In this document: in pieces, positions 1 through 14,400 of the stretch | How the letters are laid out: every line of letters starts with the position of its first letter | Numbering within the stretch: the stretch's first letter is position 1 | Source: Pithys albifrons albifrons | Taxonomy: Eukaryota > Chordata > Aves > Passeriformes > Thamnophilidae | NCBI RefSeq assembly: GCF_047495875.1 | Contig: NC_092459.1 | Coordinates: 41,900,490 to 41,964,489 of the forward strand | Length of the DNA: 64,000 bases | Direction: 5' to 3' | Translations under genes and position numbers: made by a program | Notes under the pieces: generated by a model | Databases searched by the model: none | The model's input: the letters and a program-made list of their open reading frames with translations, nothing else | What the model was told of the DNA's origin: nothing

Positions 1-492
1 GGAAGGGAGAGGGTTCTCTGCCATCCCCTTTGTCCCAGGGTGGGGTAGAGAAGGGAGAGAGAGACAAAGAGTCCAAGCAGGTCCAGGCAAGAGGCAAGAG
101 TGAGTTTATTCACACAATCCACCGGGTATTTTCAGGTCTCCGGGGGCAGTCCCCAGATCTGGGCTGTATTGGGTGAAAAATGAGGAAGAGGCAGGGTCAA
201 AGGTCCATTAACCAATGAATTTAGAACAGGAGCAGGGCCGGGGCTCCGGCTGGCTCTGCCCCCCCAGCCACGAGGCATCGGGGTAACAGAGCAGAGAGGG
301 GAGGAGGGGTGCATGGAAGCCCTAAGAACCCCGAGGCTCCTGAGTGAGGGCGGGCACCGCCCGGCCCAAGACAGAGCAATCCAGCCTAATGGCTGGCTCA
401 TCAAGGGAACAAAAGGCCTCTGGGAGACACAAAGAGGACTGGCAGGGTATGGTGTAACGACCCAGCACAAACGAGAACCAGGCAGGGTAACA
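1..492 (-). mobile_element. Partial ERV LTR, cut by the left window edge
   Basis: Read on the minus strand, the block opens with TGTTACCCTGCCTGG at position 492 and runs through a GC-rich U3 with CCAAT-type motifs (for example the complement of 'aaccaatgaa' near 210). A polyadenylation signal AATAAA lies at 105-110 (seen as TTTATT on plus), followed by a pyrimidine-rich R/U5 towards position 1. The terminal CA is not in the window, so the LTR is incomplete. No purine tract or env-like frame lies to its right, so it is either a solo LTR or the 5' LTR of a provirus lying off the left edge. The LTR architecture is seen directly; the family is not identified. The overlapping ORFs on both strands are non-coding shadows of the LTR. 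Confidence 0.72.
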
Positions 493-645
493 GAACAAGA
501 AAAACTGTATTTTTTAAAACTTTCAACTGCAAGTTCCTGAGTTGTCCAAGGTGTTTGTCGAGCGCTGTCTTTGGAATTCATTTCAGCATCTTCCTGCACT
601 GTCTTTACCTCAGATGAATAGACATTTGAAACATTATTGGTCAAT

Positions 646-827
646 TTTTATCAACAAATAGAAGAAAAGTTGTTTGGAAGAAAACCATGTATTTAAAGAC
701 AATAAAAATATGAAAAAGAAAATAGAATCATAGAATCACAGAATTATAAATCATCTTCTTTTTAATATTTTTATTACACTTAAATACATGCTGAAACCAA
801 GAACTTTTCTTCTATTTGTTGATAAAA
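646..827. repeat. 182-bp unit bounded by perfect 26-bp inverted repeats
   Basis: Positions 646-671 and 802-827 are perfect reverse complements over 26 bases; the left arm begins TTTTATCAACAAATAG. They enclose a 130-bp AT-rich interior that includes a CR1-terminus-like string 'agaatcatagaatcacag' at 724-741. No clear target duplication flanks the arms (left 'ggtcaat', right 'tttgaag'). It could be a small inverted-repeat element, a fold-back from template switching, or a transcribed hairpin. The repeat is seen directly; its origin is unknown. Confidence 0.8.
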
Positions 828-3800
828 TTTGAAGATAAACTTACTTATGGCCACGGGACAGAGAAAAAAAAATCTGCTTCGTAAATGCTTCAGGTTGGCC
901 AATGAAGATTAACAATTCAGCAATGTACAGCATTATATATTTTACATCTAAGTGAATAAAATTTCCAGATGAAAAGCCATTCATCAACAAAGTTTAATGT
1001 TTTCAATACCGTTCAAACCTCAATGAAATGTAATTAATGTGAAAACCATTGTGAATAAACATTTATCCATGCATAGTGTGCATTCCTATATAGTCACACC
1101 TGAATATTGAATGACAAGTACATAAGAAAAACCCACACAGCAAACCACAAGTAGTTCCATTATTGGAAAGGCCACAGACTCCATATGCAAGATTGGAAAT
1201 TTTTGTTTATAAGTTATTTTAAAAGCTAAGACAAGGTAAAAAAAGTGAGATACTACTGATGACTGGCAGCACTTTTGTCTGATGGCCTCATACTCAAAAC
1301 TGCACAAAAAGTCTCATTAGCTGTCATGAAAAAGAGTTCTAATACGGGAAGAGGCAGGACTCACTGCTGGTATTACTTATATGTGTGTCCTTGTAATAAC
1401 CAACTCCTTTCACAAGAATAGCATCTGAATGTTACAGTGATTATATAAGATAAGCATATGGTTCATTCAATATAGCTCTGCAGTTGTAGGAGTTTGGTGG
1501 CTTTTTATACGAAAGATGATGTTTAAGCTAGAAAACAGTAACTTGTTTTTATGGCTTAAAGAATGTTTAAGTCAACATTTCTGTAGCTTTGGTATTTTAA
1601 AGATAAATAAGTTATATGTTTATACATATAATGATAATAGTTGGCAGTCTGATTGGACTTCAGTGAAGTCAAATAAATTCAATGGAAATATCCCTTTTGA
1701 GAAATTCTAAATTAAATGACAAATAATTATGCCTACTGCCTAATTTTAGACTCTTTCTGGTGTCTCTGTTGGTAAGTAAATCTCCATATATGCTATACAA
1801 GAGACATACAGGCCAATGTAAAGTAGAATCTTTTAAATTGTCATTTAGGTTTTTATCAGATAGGTATTTCTAACTGAAAACAACTTTTGATGGGATTCTT
1901 AAACTATTCTACTATGACTTGCTAGATATTTTCCAAAGTGACTTTTGTTTATCATCTTGTATAGTCATCTGTATTTGATAGCCAATGCTCTGTGACACAT
2001 AATAATAATGCTGTTATATTACTGCTCTATTGCTGTAGCTTGTACATGACTAGTGAACAGTTTCATAATGAATTGTTTTGTTAAGAGATTCATAGATCAG
2101 ATAAAGGAGATCTGATAAAACAGTGGTACTACAATTCAGGCTTATATCATAAGTTTTAATAGAAAATTTAGAACAACATGTCCCAGAATATTAAAAATAT
2201 AACTACTATTATAAGATTTTCTTTATGGAGGATATTAGTTTTATCAAATTTATCTAAAAGTTCAAATTTTAGGATATTCCTGAAACATAAGAAACACTGG
2301 GCTTGTGTCGTCCTGAAGTGTGGAAATGTCTATGGAAAAAAAGCATCTAGGCCAGATAGCAGGTGTTCCCTCAAGAAAAAGGTCCAATTACTGAGAAACT
2401 GCTTCTGAGATTTTGAGCTATATCTGCCTATTTTCCTGAGCAAAACTCATGCTATATATTGCAGTCCAGCTTGTGACATGAATCCTATAAGTATTCAAGT
2501 TCCATATATCAATTGAAACAGTTTAAACTGACTATTGATTCTCAAAATTTACTATTTTTAAAATAATATGTCAAACTATTTTGGATATTGTTTTTTTCCA
2601 TCACTAGACATTTGAATTAAAATCTATTTTCCAAGCACTGTTTCTTGAGTGATCCCCATTAAATGTGGAGATGATTTGTACTTTGCATACAACTGAAAAG
2701 TAATTCTGAAGGTTGATTAGAAAATTAGTAAAAAATCAAGATACCAAATTTTGCCTCTCTTAGTAACACAGACTATGTTTCTTTCTCTGCAGTTTTCAAA
2801 AAGCACATTTTTCTCTTTTCTAAATCTAGCTTGCTTATTAAGCTGTGTACAGGAACTTGCTGAAGAACTACAGACATTGTTTTCCCAAATGGGAAATACT
2901 GAAAATTCAGAAACAACAGATATAATAAAATTCAATCTGACATAGTATAAGTAAATTTGTTCTAATTATACCTGACAATATAATTTTATTACCACTTGGG
3001 AAGAATAAGTGTAGCAAGCAGAGATCAGAAAAGAGATAGAAAGTAGCGAGACTGTATTTTTTTAACACCGATCGTAATGCTGCATCTCAATTTCAAAGAA
3101 GCATCATTAATTAGGGATTAACTGAAAGCTTAGACTTGGTTTTGCTTCTCAAGTCCTTTTTTTCCAAATGTCATGAAAATGCAATTGCTTTTATTTTTTA
3201 ATCAAAGCTCAGCTAGTATATATGATATAGGTAGTATGTCATAGTGTTTATCATGACTTAATTATTCAAATCTATTTTTCTTTACTGCCTTAGAGTATTC
3301 AAGCTTCCTTCTTCCACCCTATTGGATCCTAATTATTGTGTAGAAAACATAATAAATGACACCTGCTGAAACATTTTTACTTTGTCTAATAGCACCCATG
3401 TTATATTTGGAAGGAAGTGGAACTATGTGGAACATAATGTTTGTGGTTTGAGCTTTTACTTGGGCAAAGATATCCTAAGTTTCAGTCTTTTTCTCAAGGA
3501 GAAATAAGTCTAAGAACCATTGGTCTTATGACCAAGTTCAAATTTTATTTTTTATGGTTTATGTCCTCACAGTTATGGAAAAGGTGGGTAGGAGACCTCA
3601 ACCAGATATAATTTTTTCAACATTTTTGTGACCCTGAAATTCTAAAGATACCTATTGAAACAAAAATGCTCTTAACTGACATTGATGTTTGGTATTTGAA
3701 GATAAGCCAAAATTTTCTAGGGAAAGGACGCAGAGAATTCAATTCCTGTGGGGACAGAACCAAAGTGTACCTAAATTATATTACATTATTAAATATTTGT

Positions 3801-6800
3801 TTCCTGAGATCTGTGTACTTTAAGTTTTGTCAATGGTAAAACTCACAGTAAAGTTCTACCCTCACTTGAAGCTCCCATATAAGCTGAGCACTCTGTCCAT
3901 TGCTTTTAAAAGTATCATCTCCTGAGACTGTATCAGGATCTATAAAACTACAAGATTTTATTATATATGGCCACAAAGTTCCTCTGGATTCTTTTACAAA
4001 CACAGTTTTGTTAGCAAAAAGCAGATGTACCACACTAAATACACCTGCCAAATGTTAAAACCATTCAACATTGCTTAAAATAACTGTTTAGTCCGTGAGC
4101 AATTTGCCGCATGCATCCTGCTGTGCTCTCTTGAATTATCAGTTAAAATTGTTTTGTTTCTGGCCATATGTAATGCACTCAATCCTTTCTGCTCAGTGTG
4201 CTGGCATGCTGCTGTGACTTCTCACAGGAAATGCTTTGGAAGCTGCAGGACACATTTAAACTCTTGAATGAATTTTTCCAGTAATGACATATGGGTGCCA
4301 GTATTTTCTCCTGCCCTTTTTAATAAGCAGTCTCTTGTTTAGACTCACTGCTGATTTTGCTTTTAACTGTGGATCCCCTGGTGAGCGTGGGGTCAACATC
4401 CTCTTCTTTGTATTGTCTCTCTCCACAGACATGCTTTCTGCAGATTCTCAGCAGTAATGATTTTATACTTTTCCCCATTCCTAGTGTAAAGTTCAATGTA
4501 AATGAATTATGACATTCAAAAATGGGGGTCTCTCTGGTTTGAATCCTCATAGATCCCTCATAGATTAAATCCCTCACAGACTTCATTCTTACTAAGAGAA
4601 GAACTCATTAAGATGAAAAACAGAAACAAAAACAAAAGTCTTCAGCACATCAGGCTCACAACTAAAATTTCTAGTCTCTGGTGGAGGAAGAACAAGAGAA
4701 CAAGAGAAAATCAGATGTCTTTTACTGGTTTGATAAATTGAACAGAATAAATTTGCAGTTGTTTTAATATGGTGACATCCATTAAATCTAAATGTCTGGA
4801 GGGAGAGACCTTCTCTCACCAAAGAAATTCTGGTTTACATTTGCTGTGGGATAGTCCCTCCATAATTCTGTCTGCTTAGCTGGAGAATCCTCCTCTGACT
4901 CATAAGTACTCCTAAACCTACTCAACTGGCACTTCAGTAGTGAAGCTTCATGGGGTCCCAAAACAGAGAGAATCAGTATCACTTTACATCACACAGACTC
5001 TTAATTGTAAGAAGAGATGTAAATAAACAAATTTATTTTATTCATTAAACTAGAGTTAAATAATATTTGATTTAATAGAAAATTAAATCAAAGAATAAGT
5101 CAGTTCATTGCCAGGTTATGCTTTTAGGTTTTCTTTTCCTGTTTTGGCCTCTCAGCTCTGTTACCAAGCTGGCACTTCAGAATGTTTTTATATAGTTAAT
5201 TTAAAAAAGGGCCAGAACTGTTCTTTGGCATTGAGGTAAAATGGCCCTGATGACATCAGAGCTGTACTGAATAGAGCTCTTTAGAGGTTTGTTTAGGAGA
5301 GAACTAAACAGAGAAATCCCAGAGAAAAATTGAGTAAGCTAACAAGTAAGCATTGATGATGATGACTACCAGTCCAGTGATTGTGCTGACCCTCTTGTGT
5401 TTTACAGTTAACACATTTCCTGGGCTTGGAGGTTTTAAGTACTAATGAAAATTTAAAAAGAAAATAATATTTGTAATGCATAAAATAATTGTCTTAGCAT
5501 TCTCTGAGTCAGAAAGCTCAGGAGAAGCTGGGGTAAAGCATAATGTCTATCAGGTATCTCCATTTACAGTAAAATCAGCTAATTTTGATTGAATTCTTTC
5601 CAGTTAAGGTCTTCCCCTCTGTTCATGGGAACTTTGTACTAGGACATTAATAAGCAAAAAATGTAGTCACTTTCTTCTCCCTTCCTTCATAAAATTTCTG
5701 CCACTTTACTTTCCATATTACTTATTTTAAAGGTTAATCTTTATATAACCACCTTCTTAGAATTATAGGACTTAACAAGCTGCAAAATTTCTTTTTAAAC
5801 TCAGGCACAGTACACCAGATGGTGAAATAAAGACATGGAATGCCTAGAATAAGTAACACGGCTCCTGTATGCACTGTGAGTTTTAGAAAGTCCTTTTTGG
5901 GTGTCTTGTTAAAGGTAGTTGTCATGCTATACAGACAGTATAGTTTTTTTAAAACAGGATGAAGTGTCTAATGGCATAATTTGGTTCTTCAGCTGTGCAA
6001 TGACATTTAATCAGCAGTGCTTCCCATAATAATGTCATAGAACTACAGACCTTAAATGCAATTACTAATCTAAAATGCACTACTGATCTAAAATATACAG
6101 GGTAGTTTAATTAGCAGATGTTCTGTGACCACAGATATCTGCAGCTTTCTGTTTTCTAGTTCATCTCTGCATCCATTGGATTCATGCTTGAGTTCTGAAA
6201 TGGTTATAAGTGGCAATATGGAAAGCAAAATGGGTATAACATAAAATATATTTTCTGTTATTAGAAATGGCATCTGAATTATTTTCACTTTGATTGATAT
6301 AGATACAAGAAGGAATTAGTGGATGGATGACACTGGAAATTCACATCATAATTCTGTTTTCTTTAAAAATATCTGCATTTGTCTTCATATTCTAGGTTAA
6401 TAATTATAAATTATAATAGTTTGTGAAAAAATCCATGGTCATGGAGCTTAGACTCTGATAGTCTAAGAGTGCCCTCTTTAAAACTGGCCAGCTTGCTTAA
6501 CTTCTAGTTGCCTGCAACTTGCACTTTTTCAGTGAAGATCAATGAACAGATATTAGTTAAAAAAAAAGAAAAAAGTGACTTATAAGGTCACTTATCTGTA
6601 ATAAGTGCATTGATAAGGCACAATCACATTTAAAGGAATATTATTTCAAAAACTTCTATTTCCCTGAGAAATTTTGTTTAAATGCAAGACCATTTTAGTA
6701 TCTAGACTGATTATTTCTATGTTGTTAACAACATGGGTATGTATCTGCATGCAGAGTAGGTTGGTGGGTTGTGTGTGTAATTTTTTAGTTATCATTCTAA

Positions 6801-7654
6801 ATCAATAGAAAGAAGACAGTCACTTTCTAGTGTGAAATATCTTACAGAGTTAGGCAGAAAAAGAAATCTGATTTGTTATACACAGTAAAATCCATGACTA
6901 AACACTCTAGAATGGGGAGGAATACATTACTGGGTTTATTGCTGAATGAGAAAAATAATTCTTGGATGGATGCCTAACAGAAATACTGATGGCTTTGAAG
7001 AAATTTCCTTTCAGATACATTATACTATGTAACTGAAGAACTGATTTTAGGATGCTGTTGATTAACAGACTAGTGCCAGGTAGGAATTGTTCTGAACAAA
7101 AATTATTTTTTTTAATGCTTGCTTGGAGCACTCATGTGAAAATTTAAGTTTGTCCACTTGCATTTTGCTTCAGCATTCAAACAACCTTACAGACGTTGAA
7201 ACTCTGAAGCACCTTATTTAATTCTAAGTAATTTCACACTCCGACATAATTGAACTATTGAAACGTATGTGTTGATTTGAAATCATAGGCTATATGTGGT
7301 GAAATACTCTGAATGACAGAAAATGTAGAGATGTTCCTACCTGCTTTTAATTGTAAGGCAAATGAAATTCAAATTATCCATAAAAATTATTTTGTAGCTA
7401 TTAGCCAGTTTGGTTATTATTGCAATGAATAAATATTTTTAAAACCTGAGCCCTTGAAGGGCTTCTATGAAAATTAGGCTTACTATTCCTCCTATAAATG
7501 TCATGATTCTGATATACAAAGGAGGAGGAGACTGTGGCTAAATAATTGACCCTTATCACTCCAGCTGGTTGATTACTCCATGTCTAGTTTCAAAAAAGGG
7601 TCAATAACAACACATAAACCATTAAGAATTACAAATTAAAAAATTACAATATAA
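828..7654. other. AT-rich stretch without recognisable genes
   Basis: About 6.8 kb of AT-rich unique-looking DNA. Short ORFs of 60-90 codons occur on both strands but lack homology I recognise, codon-like bias, or convincing splice context. No CR1, LTR or SINE diagnostic strings were seen. It could be intronic or intergenic. Confidence 0.6.
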
Positions 7655-8495
7655 ACAACAACTGGAGCACCCAATTGAAGTGGTGCTGTCAACAAGCTAG
7701 AGGGAAGGGATGCAATCCAGAGCATGACAGGCTTGAGAGGTGGGCCTGTGTGAACCTCATGAAGTTCAACAAGGGCAAAGGCAAGGTCCTGCATGAGTCA
7801 GGGCAATACTAAGCACAATATGGGCTGGGTGGAGAATGGATGGAGAGCAGCCCTGAGGACAAATACTTCTGGGAGTTGCTGGATGAGAAGCTCAAGAAGA
7901 CACATTAATGCAAGCTTGCAGCCCAGAAAGCCAACGAAATCCTGGGTTGCATCAAAAGCAGCATGACCAGCTGATCAAGGAAGGTGATTTTTCCCATCCA
8001 CTCCACTTTCATGAGAAGTCATCTGGAGTGTTGTGTCCAGCTCTGGGGCTCCCAATATAAAAAGGACATGAACCTGTTGGAGGAAGTGCACAATTATGAT
8101 TAGAGGGCTGGAGCATCTCTCCTATGAAGACAGTATTTCCAGACAGCCCTTCTAGCAATCTTCCAATATCTATAGGGGACATACAAGAAAGCTGGAGAGG
8201 GACTTTTTACAATGGCATGTAGTGATGGGACAAACGGGAATGATTTCAAATTGAAAGAGAGTAGGTTTAGATTTGATATAATAAAGAAATTCTTAACTAT
8301 GAGGGTGATGAGACACTGGTACAAGTTGCCTAGAGAAGTTGTGGATGCCCAATCCCTGGAAGTGTTCAAGACCAGGTTGAATGGGTCTTTGAGCAACCTG
8401 GTCTAGTGGAAGGTGTACCTGACCACAACAGTGACGTTGGAATTAAATTATCTGTAAGGTCCCTTCAAATCCAAGTCATTCTGTGGTTCTGCGAA
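7655..8495 (+). mobile_element. CR1 LINE, decayed 3' part, plus strand
   Basis: The sequence follows the C-terminal part of CR1 ORF2 and its 3' UTR. Recognisable blocks are 'aacctcatgaagttcaacaa' near 7753, 'gcagccctgaggacaaatac', 'tgtgtccagctctggggctc' near 8032, and 'acaagttgcctagagaagtt' near 8321. It ends with 'gtcccttcaaatccaa' and a CR1-type terminus 'attctgtggttctg' at 8478-8491. The last recognisable peptide is the MRHWYKLPREVVDAQSLEVF segment at about 8302-8361, the end of ORF2. Many stops and indels interrupt all frames, so it is an old 5'-truncated copy. The start coordinate is approximate. Confidence 0.9.
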
Positions 8496-11400
8496 TTAGG
8501 TGTATTCTATGTTTGAAAGAAGCATGAAAGGAAAATATTTATATATAATATGTAGAGTCTAGTTCAAAACGTTCCTTACAGGAACAGACCAATCAGTCCC
8601 TAAGGGAGCAAGGAGAACTTTTTCAACTTACTGTGGCAAAGAGTTGTTTACTAGATAGGTAAACATAGAAAATGCTTCCTAACTGAGTAGCTATGGCACC
8701 ATCCACAGAAGGAAAACAAACTTTATTCTAATTAAGATGACATGAATGTCTTGTTCTTAAAAATAAAATAGAGGACATTTTTGAATCAAAGATTAAATTG
8801 GTCTAGACAGTACAGATATCTTACAAAGGGCAGTTTGGTGACAATAGCTGTCATATTCTGTCAAAAGTGAAGGTCACCAAAAGGCCTTAGATGCTGACTT
8901 CTCTCTTCTGGGGAAAGGAATGGGTAGTCAGCTGTATGAAGGAAAGAGAGCTTTCAAATGTATCCTCAGTGAAAATAAATTAGGCTTATTTTGTCTTTTA
9001 AGGCTAAACATAGGTTTATTTTAGGTGTCAGAAATAAGATACTTTTACACTCAGCTGAACATGTATAAAGCATATTTTTTTTTATCTTCACAGTAGTGGA
9101 CTGAACATTTATATGTTCTAGATATCTCTGACACTACAAAAGAGATTAATCTCTCAACATATCTTTATTTTCCTCACCCATCAGTTTACTGGGTACACTG
9201 CTTAGCTGTATGGAAGAAGTGAAGGTAGCACTTACAGGGTCAAAGAAAGAGGAAAATGTTTTCCAGTGATTATGAGAGATATCATTCAACCTCTGATGCA
9301 AAATAAGAAATTAAGAATAAAAATTTAAACCTTGAGGAGTACCCTAGAGACACATTTTTAGACATGTAGAATTTATTCCTTGAAGATATTTATAATGTAA
9401 GACTGAATTTTGACTGAAAAGATGTGCACCCTCTGTGCAGTCACTGTGTTATTTCAGTTCTACTTCTCTTAAAGCATAAGGTAAAGGTGAAAAGAATGCT
9501 TTATAAAAATAAACCTAAATCAAATAACTTCAAGATTTTTGCATGTAGTTTTTATTTCATTTAAAAAAAATAAAGATATATGATAACAGCATTTGTAATG
9601 ACTACAGTAATATGTAAGTAAAATGTTGTAAATGTCAGTGTGCTTTTAGAAGAAGACAACACATGAATTTTTTGGTTTTGTTTGTTTGTTTTAATAGAGA
9701 CTTGGCAGAAAGAAGATAAATGTTGCATATATAGGAACCATAAGATCTTTCCACCTGGTTGTTCCACACTTCTGTAAAATTCAGTTTTATAAGGAAGGAT
9801 ATGAAAGGTAAAACTGATAAAAAGTGGAGTGTTGGTTACAGTTTTTAAATTATTTTGATGTTTGTTTGGGTTTTTGGATTTTCTTTCACTGAATTACTTG
9901 TGTATTTCCATCCATACCATCATAAAAAGGCATATATAAACTAGTGACTAAATGTCTTTAAATTATTGAGAGCAGTGAAACAGTCTCATTTCAGATTCGT
10001 TTGTGTTCTTTATACACTGCAGTCTGGTATCTGTATTTGTTGGGAGATGTATTTCACGGATTATTAATTATGTGATGCTGTTTGAAGAACTGGTGCAGTG
10101 ATAATGGATGGAATTCCTTTTCTACAAAAATGTAAACACCCTTGGGGTGTTCCGTGGAATTAATTTCAAATTGAATCTTAGAAGTAAATGAGATAAATTC
10201 CCTACTCCTTTAGGTTATCAGAAAACTATTAACAAACTTTAGTTTTGTTAAAAGAAATAATAATGGATCTCCATTTCCACAACATTATTTTTTCAAATCT
10301 GGTTATGTCTTTGAATTATAAGACCACATAGAATTTTTTCATCAGCCCCATTTAGAACCCATCATAATGGTACACTTTAAAACACGAAACATGTGGGAAT
10401 AAGCTTTTATGTTGCTGTGATTGGATGAGGAATTAGAAATCCATCTTCAAAGCTTTGTATTTAAAGTCATTGAAGTTGATCTATAGCAAATAAGTCTTGG
10501 CATATATCTGCTGGACACTAGGGAGATATGCTACAGCTGAAGGTCTGACTCTCAAGGCAGAAAAAATATAGAAGAAAATACAGTGACTACAAAACCATTC
10601 AGGCAAACACGGAGCAGGCTTTGACAACTACTTAAATGCTGACAATGCCAGACATGTTTCTCCAACCTGTTTATAAACTAATAGTAACCACTAAATTAAC
10701 TAATTTATTTTTTTCCCAATATTCATTTGCTTTATCAATTCCCATAATTTCAATGTGAGCCTTGTAAATAGATGAGTGAAGTTCCCTACTTTTCTATACT
10801 ATAGAATGGGAATACCACCGAGATTTGCAAGGTGACCTGAAATACACTGGTATGGAAAATAAGTTTTAGAACCCTCAGTAGTATCCTTAAGAATTATTCT
10901 GTTGCTCATACTATTCTTAAGATTTGAAAGCTTTTCTAGTTTTTTATGACACTGTGAGCTGTCCTTAGTCACCACTTTCACCAAGTGCACAGAAGTAGCG
11001 GAGAAGAGTAGAACCAGAATCCACCTAAGCCTGATGAAAGCTTTTAAGTCCTTCACTGCTTCTGTGCTGAACAGGTTTGGTCAAGAACAATGGCAGGTTT
11101 AACAGGAAGACATCCAGATAAACACACTGCAGTCAGTTTTTAATGTAATTTTCTGAATACTTCATTCAGACCTTGACACAAAGTATAAAGATAAAAAAAG
11201 TAAGGCTGATAGCAAGAAATTACAGTTTTGATTAAGCAATTTAGTTGAAAAATGCAACAATAAAAAGAAAATTTCAAATCATTACAATTATATCTGGTTA
11301 TATAATTTGCTGTTTTATAATAATTTTGGATCTAAAATCTAATATTTTTGCTAAATGAAGTATACATGAATGTTTCTTATTCTCTGATGAGCTCTGTAGT

Positions 11401-14400
11401 TAATCTTATCTTACTTAGAGAATAATTAGTTTGCTTATATTATTGGAATTTTTCACCAGTATAAATTGATTGCAAAGTATTTTGTTACTCTCTGACAATA
11501 CAATAGAGAAAAATGCATAGTACCTTTCTGTGATTTTTAGAATATTGTCTACAAAAAGAATAGTGTATGATTTAAAATAGATAAAGTCTTTGACTCTATC
11601 TAAAATCCTTAGATGACCTGTTTACCCTGTAATGTCTAAGTTCTAAGTCTTTTACATATATGTACATATATACTAACTTCAGAGGTTGGGGGAAAAAAGA
11701 ATCCTCAACTAAGGTTTAAGTTTATGGAGTTTATGTCTGTGTTCCTTAATATGGCCTTCCTAAACTCATATAAAAACTTTTATATGATCAGAGAGTGGAA
11801 GTAAATGTCTTTAATTATGGGTTACTGGATAATTAGTCCACTCCTGGGAGTCGTATCAGAAAGTCATATATTCATATCATTAAGCCTATGAAAGTTTTGA
11901 ATGAGGCTGATTACTGTAATACACATTTGGGTAAGAATGAATTAATTCCTGCAGTGTTGAATAGCTTATTCCTTGAGAATTTTAAATGCTTTGTTTTAAA
12001 ATTAACCATTTAAAATTTTCAGGTGCCATGAGAGACATCTAAGCTCTGAAATAAAAGATCTGATGACCCAACATTCACATCTCCACTTGCTGCCTCTGGT
12101 ACACGTAAGCAAAACCTTTCAGTAAAATGAACCCTGTCAGCAGAGCAGGATGAGATTAGATTATTGCAGCCAGAAGAAAACAAATATCTAAGCAGATGTT
12201 CATGTCTGTGACTCTTATTCATATTTTATGTAACATTTCCATTTAAATATTAAAGAAGATAGACTCTGGCACTTCTGAAACTTTATATATGGGTTTTCTC
12301 TTAGAATAGTTTATCTTTCTCTTCAACATTTTAATATAATTAATCAACCATAGCAGTCTGAGTTGCAAACTCTTTGCAGCTTCCACAAAAGTATCAAGTA
12401 AAACTATGGATTGTAGAGGTGAACTAGGAATTCATGGCATAGTGCAGTGCTAGAAGAGATTTTCTAAATGAGAAAACTTTGCTTTTAAAAATATGGAGTA
12501 AATAACTAAAATATGTTCTGTTTGTTTTCTCCTTTTAACAACACATCCTGTGTTTATCCTCTTGAGTATTACTGATGGTGGAATCAGTAGACTAGCAAAA
12601 ACTGAAAGAAACATGTCAGAGTTAATATGTATTAGTCTTATTCCCTAAGATCCACAATTACAAAAATCTTGCAGCGTTTCAGAGATGTTTTTCATATTTA
12701 AATATTAATTTATCATACTGCCTGTTCTTTATTAATAAAATTAATGAGATAAATTTTTTGAACATTGCAAAAAGTCTTATGAAATATTGATTCAAGTAAA
12801 TAAGAAATGGTGCAGGTATTAGAGATGTTCCTGGTAGTTTGGAGTTCACAAATATTGTCCTTCTATAACCTCAAATAAAAACTAGGGAGAAAGGAAATGA
12901 AATATTTGAGATACTAGAACTTCTAATTTTACATATCTGGAACTACATCATACATTTTAAATAAGCTCTAAGAATATGTACCATACATTTAGAAGTGTGA
13001 ATGCACCAGATGAGAGAAAATCAACAGGGCTTTAGGTAAAGATGTTGTTCAGGAGAACAGTGTGGTCTTTTAACTGCTTTTTTTCCTGGTTACCACTATG
13101 CTGACTCTTCAGGACCTCTAGCATTACCAATAAAAATATTACAGAATCATAGTTGTCCTTTGCAGAATCCACATTCTTTTGTTCTAATCATATCCAGATA
13201 ATGGTAAAAAGAAAATTAAAAATATGTCTTAATTTGTTTTTCAAACTGGAATCTAATCCCACTGCTCAAGATGTTTCGAGCTCCTTGTCTAGTGACACAT
13301 TCACTTGGAGCTGAAAATGCTCAGCATCTTCCTGAAGGCATCCAGGACAGAATAAACCACATTTAGATGCCTATGATGCAGACATCTGTGCTAGTCAAAA
13401 TCAGTTCCTTCTCTACTGTAGATGGAGAAAGACAGAGACTTTTAAAGAACAATTAATCTGATCTATCATGGATCTCCATTTTAGGGTGACATGAATTATG
13501 CTCTACGGTACTTATTTCTCCCTGTTGAGAATGAAAGTATTGTTGAATGGCTCATTCAGGAAAATTTTGTCAGTTTAATCCTGTATCTAGGATCTAAATG
13601 AAGAGCAGAAAAGTAAAAAATAAACCACAAAAGCCAAGGGCAATAGAGTAAGATTCTGTCACTTTAATTCTGTTAGCTATCTGACACAACAGTCTCAGTA
13701 ATATAATTTGAGTAGGTTTTGCCTGTTTTAAAACAGTAGTATCTTACAATTGTGCATGACTAGTCTATGTTGTTCAGTAGAATATAATGCAAAATCAGTG
13801 GAGTACTGTTCAATGGAATATGTTTATGCCTGACATGGATCTGTCTTCTAGGGGTGGGCTTCAGTCAGTTCAGAAGGACTTGAGACACTCAATCTGATCA
13901 ACATTTTTTTGACTCGATTATATTTGTTCAACCAATCAATGACTTGGATTTTTATTACAGCACATTATAGAGAGAGGAAATAAACAAGCTTGATGGACAA
14001 GCACCACTTTAAAGTATCAATGATTTCCATGTAAATTAAAATTATATAGCTGAAAGGGAATAAAACTCCTTTCACAGTCTGCCTGTTTATTTCAGCTTTT
14101 CTGACAGCAAACAAGGGTGTCAAGGCTATTTAGAATTACATCTGTAATTTTTCTTTGATGCTTGGTGTTTAGGAATTAGTATATACTGCTTAAGGGTTGG
14201 TCTTGTGAATTTAGGATGATGCTGAAACCAATGAAGCTTGGTAGCACTGTAGCTGAGAAGGTGGAAAAGCTTGAACTTTCCAATTTAATTATACAAAGAA
14301 TGTGATAGAATTTATTTCTCAGCAATTCTTTTAGATGATTCATTTCACATTTATATGGCCCCCAGGAGTAGTTATTTTGCTTGTCTCACTAGTCAAACTA

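Noticed and set aside
132..644. 170-codon minus-strand ORF
   Set aside because: Most of it lies in the edge LTR; composition is Pro/Ser/Leu-rich from GC-rich U3 and has no recognised domain.
4320..4586. 88-codon minus-strand ORF
   Set aside because: Mixed composition but no domain, splice signals or homology I could recognise; its length is expected by chance in this much sequence.
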